A stretch of 64,000 nt of DNA from Cupriavidus yeoncheonensis. Its GTDB lineage: Bacteria > Pseudomonadota > Gammaproteobacteria > Burkholderiales > Burkholderiaceae. The notes beneath the pieces are model-generated. The model was given only the letters and a program-made list of their open reading frames with translations, was not told the DNA's origin and did not search any database. Shown here one piece after another: positions 19,016-29,557 of the stretch (positions are counted from its first letter, which is position 1; each line of letters starts with the position of its first letter). The translations under genes and the position numbers were made by a program. The stretch is taken from the NCBI RefSeq assembly GCF_905397275.1, contig NZ_CAJPUY010000014.1, positions 62,001 to 126,000 on the forward strand, given 5' to 3'.

Positions 19016-20050
19016 TCAGAACGTATAGCCGGCCGGGCTCGCAGCGCCTTCCAGCGCGTCGAGCAGGCGGATCAGCTTGCGCAGTTCCGTGTAGCGGCCC
19101 GCGACCTGGCGCGTGTACTTGAGCACCAGGGGCAGGTTGGCGAGATAGCCATCCTTGCCGTCGCGGTGGTACAGGCGCGCAAAGATGCCAAGCACCTTCA
19201 GGTGGCGCTGCAGGCCCATCCACTCGAAATCGCGGTAGAACTCGCCGAAATCGGCGTTCACCGGCAGCCCGGCCTTGCGCGCACGCTCCCAGTAGCGGAT
19301 CAGCCAGTCCAGCTGCTGCTCCTCGTCCCACTCGATATAGGCGTCGCGCCACAGCGAAACGGCGTCATAGGTGATCGGGCCGATCACGGCGTCCTGGAAA
19401 TCGAGCACGCCGGGGTTGGCGCCGCCGGGGAGCACCATCAGGTTGCGCGAGTGATAGTCGCGGTGCACGTAGACCTGCGGCTGCGCCAGGATGTTGGCAA
19501 GCAGCACATCCATCACTTCGCGCAGGTCGGCCTGCTGGGCGTCCGTGAGCGTCGCGCCCAGGTGTTTCGCGATGTACCACTGCGGGAACAGGTCGAGTTC
19601 GCGCTGCAGCAGGGCACGGTCATAGGCCGGCAGTTCGCCGGCACGCGTGGCGGCCTGGATGCGGACCAGCGCGACCGCCGCGTCGGCATACATGGCGCTT
19701 GCGGAGGAATCGTCGAGCCGGGACAGGTAAGTCTGGCTGCCGAGATCGGCCAGCAGCAGGAAGCCCTGCTCCAGGTCCTGTGCCAGTACCGTGGGCACCG
19801 TGACACCGGCGGCACCGAAGAGTGCCGCGACATGGATGAACGGCCGGCAGTCCTCATGCGCGGGCGGCGCGTCCATCACAATGGCGGTCGGATGCGCGGC
19901 GTTGGCCGTGCTGACGCGGAAGTAGCGCCGGAAGCTGGCGTCGGCCGAAGCGGGAGTGCAGGAATCGGGGTCGACGGACCAGGCCGGACCGAGTCCGGAC
20001 ACCCAGGATTTGAGCTGGTCCAGGCGCGGGTCGTGGGGAAGTGCTGCCAT
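19016..20050 (-). CDS. amgK: N-acetylmuramate/N-acetylglucosamine anomeric kinase
   Basis: Phosphotransferase of the aminoglycoside-kinase fold, 344 residues. It has a catalytic loop VHRDYHSRNLMVLPG and the metal-binding VLDFQDAVIGPITYD, preceded by an N-lobe with SFRRYFRV. In Pseudomonas AmgK phosphorylates MurNAc at C1 to supply MurU, bypassing de novo UDP-MurNAc synthesis and giving intrinsic fosfomycin tolerance. The same role is inferred here from sequence and location next to lptD and murU. It diverges from lptD. Confidence 0.9.
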   Translation of the reverse strand: MAALPHDPRLDQLKSWVSGLGPAWSVDPDSCTPASADASFRRYFRVSTANAAHPTAIVMDAPPAHEDCRPFIHVAALFGAAGVTVPTVLAQDLEQGFLLLADLGSQTYLSRLDDSSASAMYADAAVALVRIQAATRAGELPAYDRALLQRELDLFPQWYIAKHLGATLTDAQQADLREVMDVLLANILAQPQVYVHRDYHSRNLMVLPGGANPGVLDFQDAVIGPITYDAVSLWRDAYIEWDEEQQLDWLIRYWERARKAGLPVNADFGEFYRDFEWMGLQRHLKVLGIFARLYHRDGKDGYLANLPLVLKYTRQVAGRYTELRKLIRLLDALEGAASPAGYTF

Positions 20051-20077
20051 GCCGGAAATGTAGTATTGGTTGCCCCG

Positions 20078-20083
20078 TATAAT
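20078..20083 (+). promoter_or_regulatory. Possible -10 element for lptD
   Basis: A perfect TATAAT in the 159-bp divergent gap between amgK and lptD, about 126 bp before the lptD ATG. No good -35 is seen 16-18 bp upstream, so confidence is low. Confidence 0.35.
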
Positions 20084-20209
20084 ACCCGACCAGACCCGGG
20101 CGCCGGGCGGCCCCCGGGAGGGGCCTCGGTTGCCCCGCAGCCTGTTCCGACGGGGGCTGGCGGCTAGCAGGCAAGCCGCCACCGACGACGTGACTGAAAA
20201 CCCGCTCGC

Positions 20210-22642
20210 ATGACAGAACAACGACGATCACCGAACCACCGAGCCAACAAGCCGCCTGCGCTTCCCGGCCGTTCCAGCCGCACCGGCCGGCTGCCTGCCG
20301 CCGCCCTGCGTCCGCTGGTGCTGGCCATGGCCGGCCTGTCGGTGGGTGCGCACGCGCAGATGTCGAGTTCGGCCGTGCCCGATTTCGACCAGACCGAGTC
20401 TGTCATCGAGACCGCCCCTGAGGCGCCGCCGGCGCCTCCTGTGTCCGGCGATCTCGTGCCGCGCCTGGCCGAGCCGGCCAAGTCCGCCGAGCCCGGCGAA
20501 AATCCGCCGGCCTTCGTGTCCGGTGACCGGTTGACCGGCTACAACGAGCGCGGCGTGGCGATCGAAGGCAACGCCGAGCTGCGCCGCGGTGGCGCCGTGG
20601 TCAAGGGCGACAAGCTGACCTACGACCAGGATACCGACGAGGCCTTCGCCCATGGCAACGCCCGCGTGTCGCGAGGCGGCGCGCTGGCCGTGGGCCCCGA
20701 GGCGCGCATGAAGGTCGAGGCGAACGAGGGTTACATGCTCTCGCCCGACTACTATTTCCAGCAGACCGGCGGCACGGGCAAGGCCGAACGCATCGATTTC
20801 GTGGACAAGGACCGCAGCGTGATCAAGCGGGCCACATACACCACGTGTTCGCCGGACAATGCCGACTGGTACTTCAGCGCGCGCCAGCTCGACCTCGACA
20901 GTGACCGCCAGGTCGGAGTGGCCTACGGCGGCGTGCTGCATTTCTTCGACGTGCCGATCGCGGGCGCGCCGGTGTTCAGCTTCCCGCTCACCGACGAGCG
21001 CCGCAGCGGCTTCCTGGCGCCGCTGTTCGGCTATGGGTCGAAATCGGGCCTCGATGTCACGCTGCCGTATTACTTCAACATCGCGCCGAACCGCGACCTG
21101 ACGCTCTATCCGCGCATCATGACGTCGCGCGGCCTCATGCTGGGTGGCGACTACCGGTACCTGGGTCAAGGCTATTCGGGCCGACTGCGCGCCGAAATCC
21201 TGCCGGATGACCGCCAGACCGGCACCAACCGCTGGTCCTATTCGTTCCAGCATAACCAGAGCCTTGCCAAAGGGCTGAACGCCTACCTGAACCTGAACCG
21301 GGTATCGGACGACAAGTATCCGGACGACCTGACGCGCACCGTGTCGCAATCGACGCTGCGGCAGTACACCCAGGAAGGCGGCGTCACGTACAACTGGCAG
21401 GACTTCACGGTTCTGGCACGCGTGCAGAAGTTCCAGACGCTGCTGCCGAGCCAGCCGTCGTACGAGCGTGAACCACAGCTCAATGGCAAGTACATCCGCT
21501 ACGACCTGGGCGGCTTCGACGTGCAGGTGGAGGCGGATTACACGCGCTTCCGCATTCCGCTGACGTCGACCGGCTTCCAGCAGCCGCAGGGCGAGCGCAT
21601 GTTCGTGCAGCCGTCGATCAGCTATCCGATCGTGCACCCGGGCTGGTATGTGACGCCGAAGGTCATCTTCAACGCGACGCAGTACCAGATGGAGGCGCAA
21701 AGCAACACGCCGACCGCGCAGAACAATTTCTCGCGTACGGTGCCGACCGTCAGTTTTGACTCCGGCATGACCTTCGAGCGCAATGCGCCGACGATGAGTC
21801 GGCTGTTCGGCGTCAACTACCTGCAGACTCTTGAACCGCGGCTGTTCTACGTCTACACGCCGTTCCGCGACCAGAGCCAGTTCCCGCTGTTCGATACCGT
21901 GCAGTCGGACTTCGGCTACGGGCAGATCTTCTCCGAGAACCCGTTCACCGGCTATGACCGGGTCGCCGACAACAACAAGCTGACGGCCGGCGTGACCACG
22001 CGCCTGATCGAAGCCGATACCGGCATCGAACGTTTCCGCGGCACGATCGCGCAGCGCTACGACTTCAGCGGCCAGCGCGTGCAGATCAACGGCACGCTGC
22101 AGGATCCAAAGTCGGGCAGCTCGGACCTGCTGGCCGCCACCACCATCCAGCTGTTCCGCGGCTACTATGTCGACGCGGGGATCCAATACAATCCGGACTC
22201 GGAGCACGTCAATTATTCGAACGTGGCGTTTGCCTGGCGCCCGGAGGCGCGCAAGCTGCTCAACGTGGGCTACCGCTACCGGCGCGCCACGTCGGTGACG
22301 GACAATACCGCCATCGACCAGTTCGAGATTTCCGGTCAGTGGCCGATTACCCAGCGTGCCTATGGCATCGGGCGCTTCGCTTTCGACCGGAACGCCAACC
22401 AGATGGTCGATGCGCTGGCCGGCGTGGAATATGCCGCCGACTGCTGGGTCGGCCGCGTAGTCTACCAGCGCTTCCGCAACACCTCGCAGGGCTACACCGG
22501 CCGCATCTTCCTGCAGGTGGAGTTCCGCGGGCTGTCGAAGATCGGCTCGAATCCGCTGGATATCCTGCGCCTGAATGTTCCTGGGTACGAACCCGTCACC
22601 GCCAAGCCGGTGCCTACGACCCAGTTCGATCACTATGAATGA
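20210..22642 (+). CDS. lptD: LPS-assembly protein LptD
   Basis: Outer-membrane beta-barrel that inserts lipopolysaccharide into the outer leaflet with LptE. 810 residues. There is a signal peptide with an unusually long basic n-region (cleavage around GAHAQ, residue 49). The periplasmic OstA/LptA-like jellyroll (YNERGVAIEGNAELRRGGAVVKGDKLTYD) spans residues about 100-200, followed by the large C-terminal barrel ending VEFRGLSKIGSNPLDIL. It starts the rightward lptD-surA-pdxA-rsmA group. Confidence 0.97.
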   Translation: MTEQRRSPNHRANKPPALPGRSSRTGRLPAAALRPLVLAMAGLSVGAHAQMSSSAVPDFDQTESVIETAPEAPPAPPVSGDLVPRLAEPAKSAEPGENPPAFVSGDRLTGYNERGVAIEGNAELRRGGAVVKGDKLTYDQDTDEAFAHGNARVSRGGALAVGPEARMKVEANEGYMLSPDYYFQQTGGTGKAERIDFVDKDRSVIKRATYTTCSPDNADWYFSARQLDLDSDRQVGVAYGGVLHFFDVPIAGAPVFSFPLTDERRSGFLAPLFGYGSKSGLDVTLPYYFNIAPNRDLTLYPRIMTSRGLMLGGDYRYLGQGYSGRLRAEILPDDRQTGTNRWSYSFQHNQSLAKGLNAYLNLNRVSDDKYPDDLTRTVSQSTLRQYTQEGGVTYNWQDFTVLARVQKFQTLLPSQPSYEREPQLNGKYIRYDLGGFDVQVEADYTRFRIPLTSTGFQQPQGERMFVQPSISYPIVHPGWYVTPKVIFNATQYQMEAQSNTPTAQNNFSRTVPTVSFDSGMTFERNAPTMSRLFGVNYLQTLEPRLFYVYTPFRDQSQFPLFDTVQSDFGYGQIFSENPFTGYDRVADNNKLTAGVTTRLIEADTGIERFRGTIAQRYDFSGQRVQINGTLQDPKSGSSDLLAATTIQLFRGYYVDAGIQYNPDSEHVNYSNVAFAWRPEARKLLNVGYRYRRATSVTDNTAIDQFEISGQWPITQRAYGIGRFAFDRNANQMVDALAGVEYAADCWVGRVVYQRFRNTSQGYTGRIFLQVEFRGLSKIGSNPLDILRLNVPGYEPVTAKPVPTTQFDHYE

Positions 22643-22651
22643 CGGATTACG

Positions 22652-24139
22652 ATGAAACGTCAAGAATTTGCCGTGTTTTCCCTGGTGTTGTCGCCGTGGC
22701 GCCGTGTGCTGTTGTCGGCCATGCTGGCCGCCGTGGCCGGGCCTGCGCTGGCCCAGCTCAAGGCGCCTGCGCAAGCGCCGCGCACCACGGGCATCTTCGT
22801 GCCGCAATCCTCGGACGTGGCGGTCCCGTCGAGCCAGCCGCAACTCGGCGTGCCGCAGCCGGGCAGCAGCAGCAAGCGTTCGCAGCTCGTCGATGAGGTC
22901 GTCGCGGTGGTCAACAACAGCGTGATCACGCGCCGCGAGCTGCTCGACCGCGCCGACGAGATCGAGGGCCAGCTGCGCGCCGCCAACCGCCCGGCGCCGC
23001 CGCGAGCGGACCTGCTTGGCGAGGTGCTCGAGCGCCTGGTGATGGAGCGCGTGCAGACCCAGGCCGCGCAGGATGCCGGCATCAAGGTGACCGACCAGGA
23101 ACTGGACCGCGCGATCGAATCGGTGGCGCAGCAGAACCGCCTGAGCGCCACGGAACTGCGCAGCCGGGTCGAGGCAAGCGGCATGACCTGGACCAAGTAC
23201 CGGGACGAGCTGCGCAAGCAGGTGCAGGTGATCCGCCTGCGCGAGCGCGAAGTGGACTCGAAGGTACAGGTGTATGACGGCGAGATCGACAACTACCTCG
23301 CCGCGCGCGGCGGCCAGGGGGCGGCCACGGGGCCGACCGAGTTCAACGTCGCGCAGATCCTCGTGCGCGTGCCGGAAGATGCCTCCGACGCGCAGAAGCA
23401 GGCGCTGAAGACCAAGGCTGAAGGGCTGCTCAAGCAGGCGCAGGGCGGTGCCGATTTCGCCCAGTTGGCGCAGTCGAATTCGCAGGCGCCCGAAGCGGCC
23501 CAGGGCGGCGCCCTGGGCTTTCGCGAGATCGGCCGCCTGCCTGCCGTCTTTGCCAATGCCGTGGTCGATCTGCAACCTGGCGCCGTGGCGCCGGAAGTGG
23601 TGGAAAGCGCCAATGGCTTCCACATCCTGAAGCTGACCGCCAAGCGCGTGGCGCCGGCTGCCGGCGCCTCCAACCCGGCCGCGGCCTCGCGCATCACGCA
23701 GACCCAGGTCCGCCATATCCTGATCCGCACCGGCCCGAACATGCCCGAAGCCGAGGCACGCCGCCAGCTCGGCACGCTGCGCGACCGCATTACGCACGGC
23801 GGTGACTTTGCCGACGCAGCCAAGCGCTTCTCGCAGGACGGCTCGGCCCAAGCCGGGGGCGACCTTGGCTGGGTGTCGCCGGGCGAACTGGTGCCGGAAT
23901 TCGAGCAGGCCATGAACCGGCTGCGCCCCGGCGAGATTTCCGAGCCGGTGGTGACGCAGTTCGGCGTGCACCTGATCCAGGTGCAAAACCGCCGCGAAAC
24001 CGAGATGGCGCCCGAGAAGCAGCGCGACTTCGCGCGTGCCGAAATCCGCGAGCAGAAGCTGCGCGCGGCCTATGATGACTGGGTGCGCCAGCTGCGTTCG
24101 CAGGCGTACGTCGAGTACCGCGTCAACCGACAGCGCTGA
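22652..24139 (+). CDS. surA: Periplasmic chaperone and peptidyl-prolyl isomerase SurA
   Basis: Escorts outer-membrane proteins, including LptD, to the BAM complex. 495 residues with a signal sequence ending AGPALAQ, an N-terminal SurA domain ([27 protein letters not shown]) and two parvulin domains ([15 protein letters not shown] and [19 protein letters not shown]). It is longer than the enterobacterial protein (428), mostly from a Ser/Pro/Gln-rich linker after the signal. It begins 9 bp after lptD. Confidence 0.97.
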   Translation: MKRQEFAVFSLVLSPWRRVLLSAMLAAVAGPALAQLKAPAQAPRTTGIFVPQSSDVAVPSSQPQLGVPQPGSSSKRSQLVDEVVAVVNNSVITRRELLDRADEIEGQLRAANRPAPPRADLLGEVLERLVMERVQTQAAQDAGIKVTDQELDRAIESVAQQNRLSATELRSRVEASGMTWTKYRDELRKQVQVIRLREREVDSKVQVYDGEIDNYLAARGGQGAATGPTEFNVAQILVRVPEDASDAQKQALKTKAEGLLKQAQGGADFAQLAQSNSQAPEAAQGGALGFREIGRLPAVFANAVVDLQPGAVAPEVVESANGFHILKLTAKRVAPAAGASNPAAASRITQTQVRHILIRTGPNMPEAEARRQLGTLRDRITHGGDFADAAKRFSQDGSAQAGGDLGWVSPGELVPEFEQAMNRLRPGEISEPVVTQFGVHLIQVQNRRETEMAPEKQRDFARAEIREQKLRAAYDDWVRQLRSQAYVEYRVNRQR

Positions 24140-24161
24140 GGCCCCGCCGCACGATCCCGAC

Positions 24162-25205
24162 ATGCCCGACCCGCTTGCGCTAGCCATCTCGACCGGCGAA
24201 CCCGCCGGTATCGGCCCCGACATCACCATCGGGGCGCTACTGCGGCTCGCGGGCGAGAACGGCCACTGCCGCTACCATGTGCTGGGCGATGCGCAGCTGC
24301 TGGCTTCGCGTGCCGCCGCGCTCGGCGTGGTCCATGCCTGGGATCGCCTCCTGGCCGAGGGCGACGTGATCGTCCACCATGTGCCACTGGCGGTTGCCTG
24401 CGATCCGGGCCGGCTGGACGCGCGCAACGGTCCCTATGTGCTGTCGATGCTCGATGCCGCCATTGCCGGCTGCCGGTCCCATCCTGGTACGCCAGCGCGC
24501 TTCGCGGCCATGGTGACGGCGCCCGTGCAGAAGAGCACGATCAACGATGCCGGCGTGCCGTTCACCGGCCATACCGAATACCTTGCCGAGGCGGCGGGCG
24601 TGCCGCGCGTGGTCATGATGCTGGCCGGCCCGCAGCCGGCGCATGCCAACGCCATGCTGCGCGTGGCGCTGGCCACGACGCACCTGCCGCTGCGCGCGGT
24701 GCCCGATGCCCTGACCGTGCCGCTGCTGCTGCAGACGCTGTCGATCATCGACGCCGACCTGCGGCGCTGGTTCGGCATTGCGCGGCCGCGCATCCTCGTG
24801 ACCGGTCTCAATCCTCATGCCGGGGAGAGCGGCCACATGGGCCGCGAGGAGATCGACATCATCGAGCCGGCGCTGGCGCAGGCGCGCGATGCCGGCATCG
24901 ACGCGCGCGGCCCATATCCCGCCGACACGCTGTTCCAGCCGCGCCACCTGCGCGACGCCGACTGCGTGCTGGCGATGTACCATGACCAGGGGCTGGCGCC
25001 CCTGAAATACGGCACGTTCGGGCACGGCGTGAACATCACGCTGGGCCTGCCCTTTATCCGCACCTCGGTCGACCACGGCACCGCGCTCGACCTGGCCGCC
25101 AGCGGCCAGGCCGAACACGGCAGCATGATCGAGGCCATCCGCAGTGCGGTCACCATGGCCGGGCATGCCAATGGCAGGCATGCCGCGGCCAGGCCACCGC
25201 ACTAG
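24162..25205 (+). CDS. pdxA: 4-hydroxythreonine-4-phosphate dehydrogenase
   Basis: NAD-dependent step of pyridoxal-5-phosphate synthesis. 347 residues beginning [20 protein letters not shown]. Metal and substrate motifs visible are [42 protein letters not shown] and [12 protein letters not shown]. An upstream ATG at 24036 lies inside surA and is not used. It is 22 bp after surA. Confidence 0.97.
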   Translation: MPDPLALAISTGEPAGIGPDITIGALLRLAGENGHCRYHVLGDAQLLASRAAALGVVHAWDRLLAEGDVIVHHVPLAVACDPGRLDARNGPYVLSMLDAAIAGCRSHPGTPARFAAMVTAPVQKSTINDAGVPFTGHTEYLAEAAGVPRVVMMLAGPQPAHANAMLRVALATTHLPLRAVPDALTVPLLLQTLSIIDADLRRWFGIARPRILVTGLNPHAGESGHMGREEIDIIEPALAQARDAGIDARGPYPADTLFQPRHLRDADCVLAMYHDQGLAPLKYGTFGHGVNITLGLPFIRTSVDHGTALDLAASGQAEHGSMIEAIRSAVTMAGHANGRHAAARPPH

Positions 25206-25219
25206 CGGTGTATTCCTCC

Positions 25220-26056
25220 ATGCGTTCAAACCTGCACCAGGGCCACGTGGCCCGCAAGCGATTCGGCCAGAACTTCCTGGTCGACGACTCCATCATCCAC
25301 GGCATCGTCAATGCCATCAATCCGCTGCCCGACGATGTGCTCGTCGAGATCGGCCCGGGCCTGGGCGCGCTGACCGATCCGCTGCTCGAGCGCGTGCCGC
25401 AGATGCAGGTGGTCGAGCTGGACCGCGACCTGGTCGAACGGCTGCGGCGCCGCTACGGTGACCGCCTGCTAGTCCACGCCGGCGATGCGCTGGCCTTTGA
25501 CTTCAGCCGGCTGGAGGTGGCGGGGCGCCCGCTGCGCATTGTCGGCAACCTGCCGTACAACATTTCCAGCCCCTTGCTGTTCCACCTGATGGCGTATGCC
25601 GACCAGGTGCGGGACCAGCACTTCATGCTGCAGAAGGAAGTGGTCGAGCGGATGGTGGCCGAGCCCGGCAGCAAGGCCTTCGGCCGGTTGTCGATCATGC
25701 TCCAGGTGCGCTACCACATGGAGCATGTGCTCGACGTGCCGCCGGGTTCGTTCAATCCGCCGCCCAAGGTCGATTCCGCGGTGGTGCGCATGATCCCGTG
25801 GCCGCGCACGGTGGACGGCCGGCTGCGCTCTCCGCACGCGGACTGCGACATCACCGTGCTGGGCGACTTGGTCACCGCCGCGTTCTCGCAGCGGCGCAAG
25901 GTGCTGCGCAATACGCTATCGTTCCTGCGGGACCAGGTTGACTTCGAGGCAATCGGCTTCGACCTGGGCCGCCGCGCCGAAGAGGTGCCGGTCGGCGAGT
26001 ACGTCGAACTCGCGCGCCGCCTGGGCGGAGCCGCTTCCGACCGGCCGGCCGCCTGA
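25220..26056 (+). CDS. rsmA: 16S rRNA (adenine(1518)-N(6)/adenine(1519)-N(6))-dimethyltransferase
   Basis: Dimethylates two adjacent adenines near the 3' end of 16S rRNA. 278 residues with [20 protein letters not shown] motif [16 protein letters not shown] and the catalytic [14 protein letters not shown]. The ATG at 25220 gives [23 protein letters not shown] 12 bp earlier is less likely. It follows pdxA after 14 bp. Confidence 0.97.
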   Translation: MRSNLHQGHVARKRFGQNFLVDDSIIHGIVNAINPLPDDVLVEIGPGLGALTDPLLERVPQMQVVELDRDLVERLRRRYGDRLLVHAGDALAFDFSRLEVAGRPLRIVGNLPYNISSPLLFHLMAYADQVRDQHFMLQKEVVERMVAEPGSKAFGRLSIMLQVRYHMEHVLDVPPGSFNPPPKVDSAVVRMIPWPRTVDGRLRSPHADCDITVLGDLVTAAFSQRRKVLRNTLSFLRDQVDFEAIGFDLGRRAEEVPVGEYVELARRLGGAASDRPAA

Positions 26057-26099
26057 TGGCCAGACCGCTTACATCCAGAAATTTCCGCGAATTTCCGTA

Positions 26100-27143
26100 A
26101 TGACAGCCGTAATGACAGCCAATACGCAAACCAACAAGCGACCGGTCATCCTGACCGGCGATCGTCCCACCGGTCCGCTGCACCTCGGCCACTACATTGG
26201 CTCGCTCAAGACGCGCGTGCAACTGCAGGACACGCATGAGCAGTACCTGCTGCTGGCCGACACGCAGGCCATGACCGACAACGCGCACGATCCCGACAAG
26301 GTCCGTCGCAACGTGCTGGAAGTGGCGCTGGACTACCTGGCCGTCGGCATCGACCCGTCCAAGACCACCATCACCGTGCAGTCGTACCTGCCGGCGCTGG
26401 CCGAGCTGACGCTGATGTACCTGAACTTCGTCACGGTATCGCGCCTGGAACGCAACCCGACCATCAAGGAGGAGATCCAGGCGCGTGGATTCGGCCGCGA
26501 TATCCCGGCCGGCTTCATGTGCTACCCGGCGGCGCAGGCCGCGGACATCACCGCCTTCAAGGCCGACATCGTGCCCGTGGGCGAGGACCAGGCGCCGCTG
26601 ATCGAGCAGACCAACGAGATCGCGCGCCGCATCAACCACCAGGTCGGCCGCGACGTGCTGAAGGAATGCCAGGCGCTGATCCCGAAGTTCGGCCGCCTGC
26701 CCGGCGTCGACGGCAAGGCCAAGATGAGCAAGTCGCAGGGCAACGCCATTGCGCTGGGCGCCAGCCCCGAGCAGATCAAGGCTGCCGTGCACAGCATGTA
26801 CACCGACCCGGACCATCTGAAGGTCTCGGATCCGGGCAAGGTCGAGGGCAATATGGTGTTTACATACCTCGACGCCTTCGACCCGAATACGGAAGAAGTG
26901 GAGGAGCTCAAGGCTCACTACCGCCGTGGCGGCCTGGGCGACATGGTGCTCAAGCGCCGCGTCGAAAGCGTGCTGAACGAGCTGCTGGGCCCGATCCGCG
27001 AGCGCCGCGAACAGCTCGCCAAGGATCCGGACTATGTGTTCGACCTGCTGCGCGAGGGCACCAACCGGGCCAGGGCCATCACGCAGCAGACGCTGGACGA
27101 GGTGCGCGAGGCGCTGGGCATGTTCTCGTTCGGCAGCCGCTGA
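26100..27143 (+). CDS. trpS: Tryptophan--tRNA ligase
   Basis: Class I synthetase charging tRNA-Trp. 347 residues. The HIGH-type motif reads GPLHLGHYIGSL near residue 24 and KMSKS reads GKAKMSKSQGNAI near residue 203. Two in-frame ATGs (26100 and 26112) sit in a short tandem repeat (ATGACAGCCGTA twice, nearly), and neither has a clear ribosome-binding site. The upstream one is reported, and the downstream one would give 343 residues. It converges with the DMT transporter gene, with a bidirectional terminator between. Confidence 0.95.
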   Translation: MTAVMTANTQTNKRPVILTGDRPTGPLHLGHYIGSLKTRVQLQDTHEQYLLLADTQAMTDNAHDPDKVRRNVLEVALDYLAVGIDPSKTTITVQSYLPALAELTLMYLNFVTVSRLERNPTIKEEIQARGFGRDIPAGFMCYPAAQAADITAFKADIVPVGEDQAPLIEQTNEIARRINHQVGRDVLKECQALIPKFGRLPGVDGKAKMSKSQGNAIALGASPEQIKAAVHSMYTDPDHLKVSDPGKVEGNMVFTYLDAFDPNTEEVEELKAHYRRGGLGDMVLKRRVESVLNELLGPIRERREQLAKDPDYVFDLLREGTNRARAITQQTLDEVREALGMFSFGSR

Positions 27144-27183
27144 GCCCGGCTCAGGCCGATAGCGGTCAACAAAAGCGGTCAAC

Positions 27184-27217
27184 AAAAAAACGCGCGGATG
27201 CCCCGCGCGTTTTTTTA
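27184..27217. terminator. Bidirectional rho-independent terminator between trpS and the DMT transporter gene
   Basis: Near-palindrome: A7, CGCGCGG, a 5-base loop, CCGCGCG, then a T-run. It works on both strands for the convergent genes. The 13-base unit GCGGTCAACAAAA occurs twice just before it. Confidence 0.92.
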
Positions 27218-27247
27218 TGCCTGCATCAAGGCCAATCACGGCCACCT

Positions 27248-28153
27248 TCAGCTACGACGATTGACCAGGACAATCCCCGCCAGCACCAGCAAGGCTGCGA
27301 CGGCAAAGCGCGGCCCCACGGCATCCTGCATCAGCACCACGCCGAAGGCGACGCCGAACAGCGGCGTCAGGAACGAAAACACGGAAAGCCGGGAGGCCAG
27401 ATACCGGCGCAACAGCCAGAACCACGCCAGGTAGCTGGCAAACGCGATCAGCACCGACTGGTAGAAGAGGCTGGCCAGCACCGCGCCGTTGAGCTGCACG
27501 CCGTCGGCCTGGCCGGCCATCAGCGCCATGGCCAGCAGCAGCACGCCGGATACCGAGAGCTGGTAGAGCAGGGTCTTGCTGGCCGGGGCGCTGGCCAGCG
27601 GCGTGGCGCGCACGACCACGGTGGTCGCGGCCCAGAGCAGGCCGGCCACCACGCCCAGCGCATCGCCGGCCAGCGTGCTGCCATGCGCGGACGCTGCCGT
27701 CATGCCGTCCGCGAAGGCCAGCACCATGCCGCAGAAGGCCAGCACGACGCCCAGCCACTGGGCGCGGCGCAGCCGTTCCCCCGCGACGGCGAAATGCAGG
27801 CCGATGGCGGTGAAGATCGGCGCGGTGTACAGGAACACCGCCATGCGCGATGCCGTGGTGTGGCCGAGTCCGACGAAGATGCAGAAGAATTCGGCGCCGA
27901 ACAGCAACCCCGCCAGCAGGCCCGCGCCGAGCGTACCGTCGCGCTGCCAGATCGGGGTGCCGCGCCACGCCGCAAAGCCGAACACCAGCAACGCCGCGAT
28001 GGCCGACCGCACGCCCGCCTGCAGCACCGCGCCCATCAGCGGCGCGGTCAGCTTGATCACGACCTGCTGCAGCCCCCAGGCGGCGCACAGCACCACCATC
28101 AGGCCGACAGCGGCGCCATCGAGCGGGCGCCGGCTCAGGGTTTGCGCGTCCAT
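27248..28153 (-). CDS. EamA/DMT superfamily transporter
   Basis: Inner-membrane metabolite exporter or importer with ten predicted helices in two EamA repeats (residues about 14-145 and 160-300). 301 residues. The repeat hallmarks are AAWGLQQVVIKLTAPL and RMAVFLYTAPIFTAIGLHFAVAGERL in the first half and YLAWFWLLRRYLASRLSVFSFLTPLFGV in the second. Substrate cannot be predicted. The gloA gene upstream ends 12 bp before its start, so the two probably share a transcript. Confidence 0.9.
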   Translation of the reverse strand: MDAQTLSRRPLDGAAVGLMVVLCAAWGLQQVVIKLTAPLMGAVLQAGVRSAIAALLVFGFAAWRGTPIWQRDGTLGAGLLAGLLFGAEFFCIFVGLGHTTASRMAVFLYTAPIFTAIGLHFAVAGERLRRAQWLGVVLAFCGMVLAFADGMTAASAHGSTLAGDALGVVAGLLWAATTVVVRATPLASAPASKTLLYQLSVSGVLLLAMALMAGQADGVQLNGAVLASLFYQSVLIAFASYLAWFWLLRRYLASRLSVFSFLTPLFGVAFGVVLMQDAVGPRFAVAALLVLAGIVLVNRRS

Positions 28154-28164
28154 GCCGGGCGCGC

Positions 28165-28572
28165 TCAGGGACGGCTGGCGTCGCGCGTGGAATGGCGCTC
28201 GATCAGTTCGATCTTGTAGCCGTCCGGGTCCTCGACAAACGCGATCACGGTGGTGCCGCCCTTGACCGGGCCGGCTTCGCGGGTGACCTTGCCACCGGCC
28301 ACGCGGATGCGGTCGCAGGCCGCGGCGGCGTTGTCGGTCTCCAGCGCGATATGGCCGTAGGCGGTGCCCAGGTCGTATTTGTCGACGCCATAGTTGTAGG
28401 TCAGCTCCAGCACCGCGGTGTCGCTTTCCGGGCCATAGCCGACGAACGCCAGGCGGTACTTGTACTCCGGATTGTCGCTTTCGCGCAGCAGCTGCATGCC
28501 GAGCACGCGGGTGTAGAAATCGATGGAGCGCTGCAGGTCGCCGACGCGCAGCATGGTATGGAGGAGTCGCAT
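28165..28572 (-). CDS. gloA: Lactoylglutathione lyase (glyoxalase I)
   Basis: Converts the hemithioacetal of methylglyoxal and glutathione to S-lactoylglutathione. 135 residues beginning [26 protein letters not shown] with metal ligand His5. Later ligands appear in [26 protein letters not shown] (Glu, His) and [11 protein letters not shown] (Glu). Ligand spacing and length match the compact nickel-type bacterial enzymes. Confidence 0.95.
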   Translation of the reverse strand: MRLLHTMLRVGDLQRSIDFYTRVLGMQLLRESDNPEYKYRLAFVGYGPESDTAVLELTYNYGVDKYDLGTAYGHIALETDNAAAACDRIRVAGGKVTREAGPVKGGTTVIAFVEDPDGYKIELIERHSTRDASRP

Positions 28573-28678
28573 TTGAGATGCCCTGTGGGTCGTTCTTGGA
28601 GGGAGTGCGTCATTTTAGTGCGTTTGCGCGAAACGCACCGGCGCGGGCGCGCAGTGTCGCCGCGACTGGTCCAACGAC

Positions 28679-29557
28679 TCAGAACGTGGGCAGCAGCTCG
28701 GGCGGATGCGCGCGCAGTTGTGCCCTGGCATCGCGGAATTCCGGGAAGATCGATTCCACGGTTTCCCAGAAGCGCGGGCCGTGATTCATCTCCTTGAGAT
28801 GGGCCAGTTCATGCGCCGCGACATAGTCGATCATCGACATCGGGAAGTGCATCAGCCGCCAGTTCAGGCGGATCTTGCCATCCGCGGTGCAGCTGCCCCA
28901 GCGCGTGGCGGCCGAGGTCAGCGCAAATCCGGTATGGCGTACGCCGAGGCGCTCGGCATAGAGGTCGAGCCGTTGCGGCAGCAGGCGACGCGCTTGCTGC
29001 TGCAGCCAGCTCTGCACGCGGTCCTTGATCTGCTGCCCGTCGGCATGCGCGGGCATGGCCAGGTGCAGCACCAGCGTCTCGCCATTGAACAGCACCGCGC
29101 CGATCGGGGATTCCAGTGCGAGCGTGATGGTCTGCCCGAGGAAGGGCAGGCTGGCACCATCGCGCCATTGCACGGTGGGCAGCACGCGGCGCGTTTCCCG
29201 CTGGCGCCATTCGCCGAGCTTGTTCAGGATCCAGCGCTGCTTTTCAACGATGGCGCTCTCGATATCGGCCAGCGTGACCCAGCGCGGCGCGGTGATCGAC
29301 AGGCCGCGGTCGTCGACCGTGAAGCCGATGGTCCGGCGCGACGAACGCTTGAGCGTGTAGTGCAGCGTATGCTCGCCGACCTGGATCCTTCGGGCATCCG
29401 GCTGCGGCGCCGGCCACCCCGCCGCTGGCGGCTGTAACGGCTGCAGCGGCTGTCCCGGCTGCGGCGCGAACCCGGCCACGATGCCCGGCCCGCTGTCGGC
29501 CAGCGGCAGTTCCAGCTGTGCGCCGGGGGCGTCGGGAGCGGGACGCAGCAAACTCAT
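28679..29557 (-). CDS. YgjP-like M48-related metallopeptidase
   Basis: Predicted zinc metallopeptidase of the YgjP/WLM (DUF45) type, 292 residues. A Pro/Gln-rich N-terminal 55 residues precedes the domain. The catalytic region reads AAHELAHLKEMNHGPRFW, i.e. HExxH with a downstream His, and the conserved ATRWGSCTADGKIRLNWRL block comes before it. No signal or membrane segment. The ATG overlaps the stop of the acyltransferase gene (ATGA), so translation is coupled. Physiological substrate is unknown. Confidence 0.9.
   Translation of the reverse strand: MSLLRPAPDAPGAQLELPLADSGPGIVAGFAPQPGQPLQPLQPPAAGWPAPQPDARRIQVGEHTLHYTLKRSSRRTIGFTVDDRGLSITAPRWVTLADIESAIVEKQRWILNKLGEWRQRETRRVLPTVQWRDGASLPFLGQTITLALESPIGAVLFNGETLVLHLAMPAHADGQQIKDRVQSWLQQQARRLLPQRLDLYAERLGVRHTGFALTSAATRWGSCTADGKIRLNWRLMHFPMSMIDYVAAHELAHLKEMNHGPRFWETVESIFPEFRDARAQLRAHPPELLPTF

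Noticed and set aside
20228..24229. Open frame of 1333 codons on the minus strand
   Set aside because: It runs antisense to lptD and surA and is explained by GC-rich third-position bias. There is no recognisable protein feature or ribosome-binding site.
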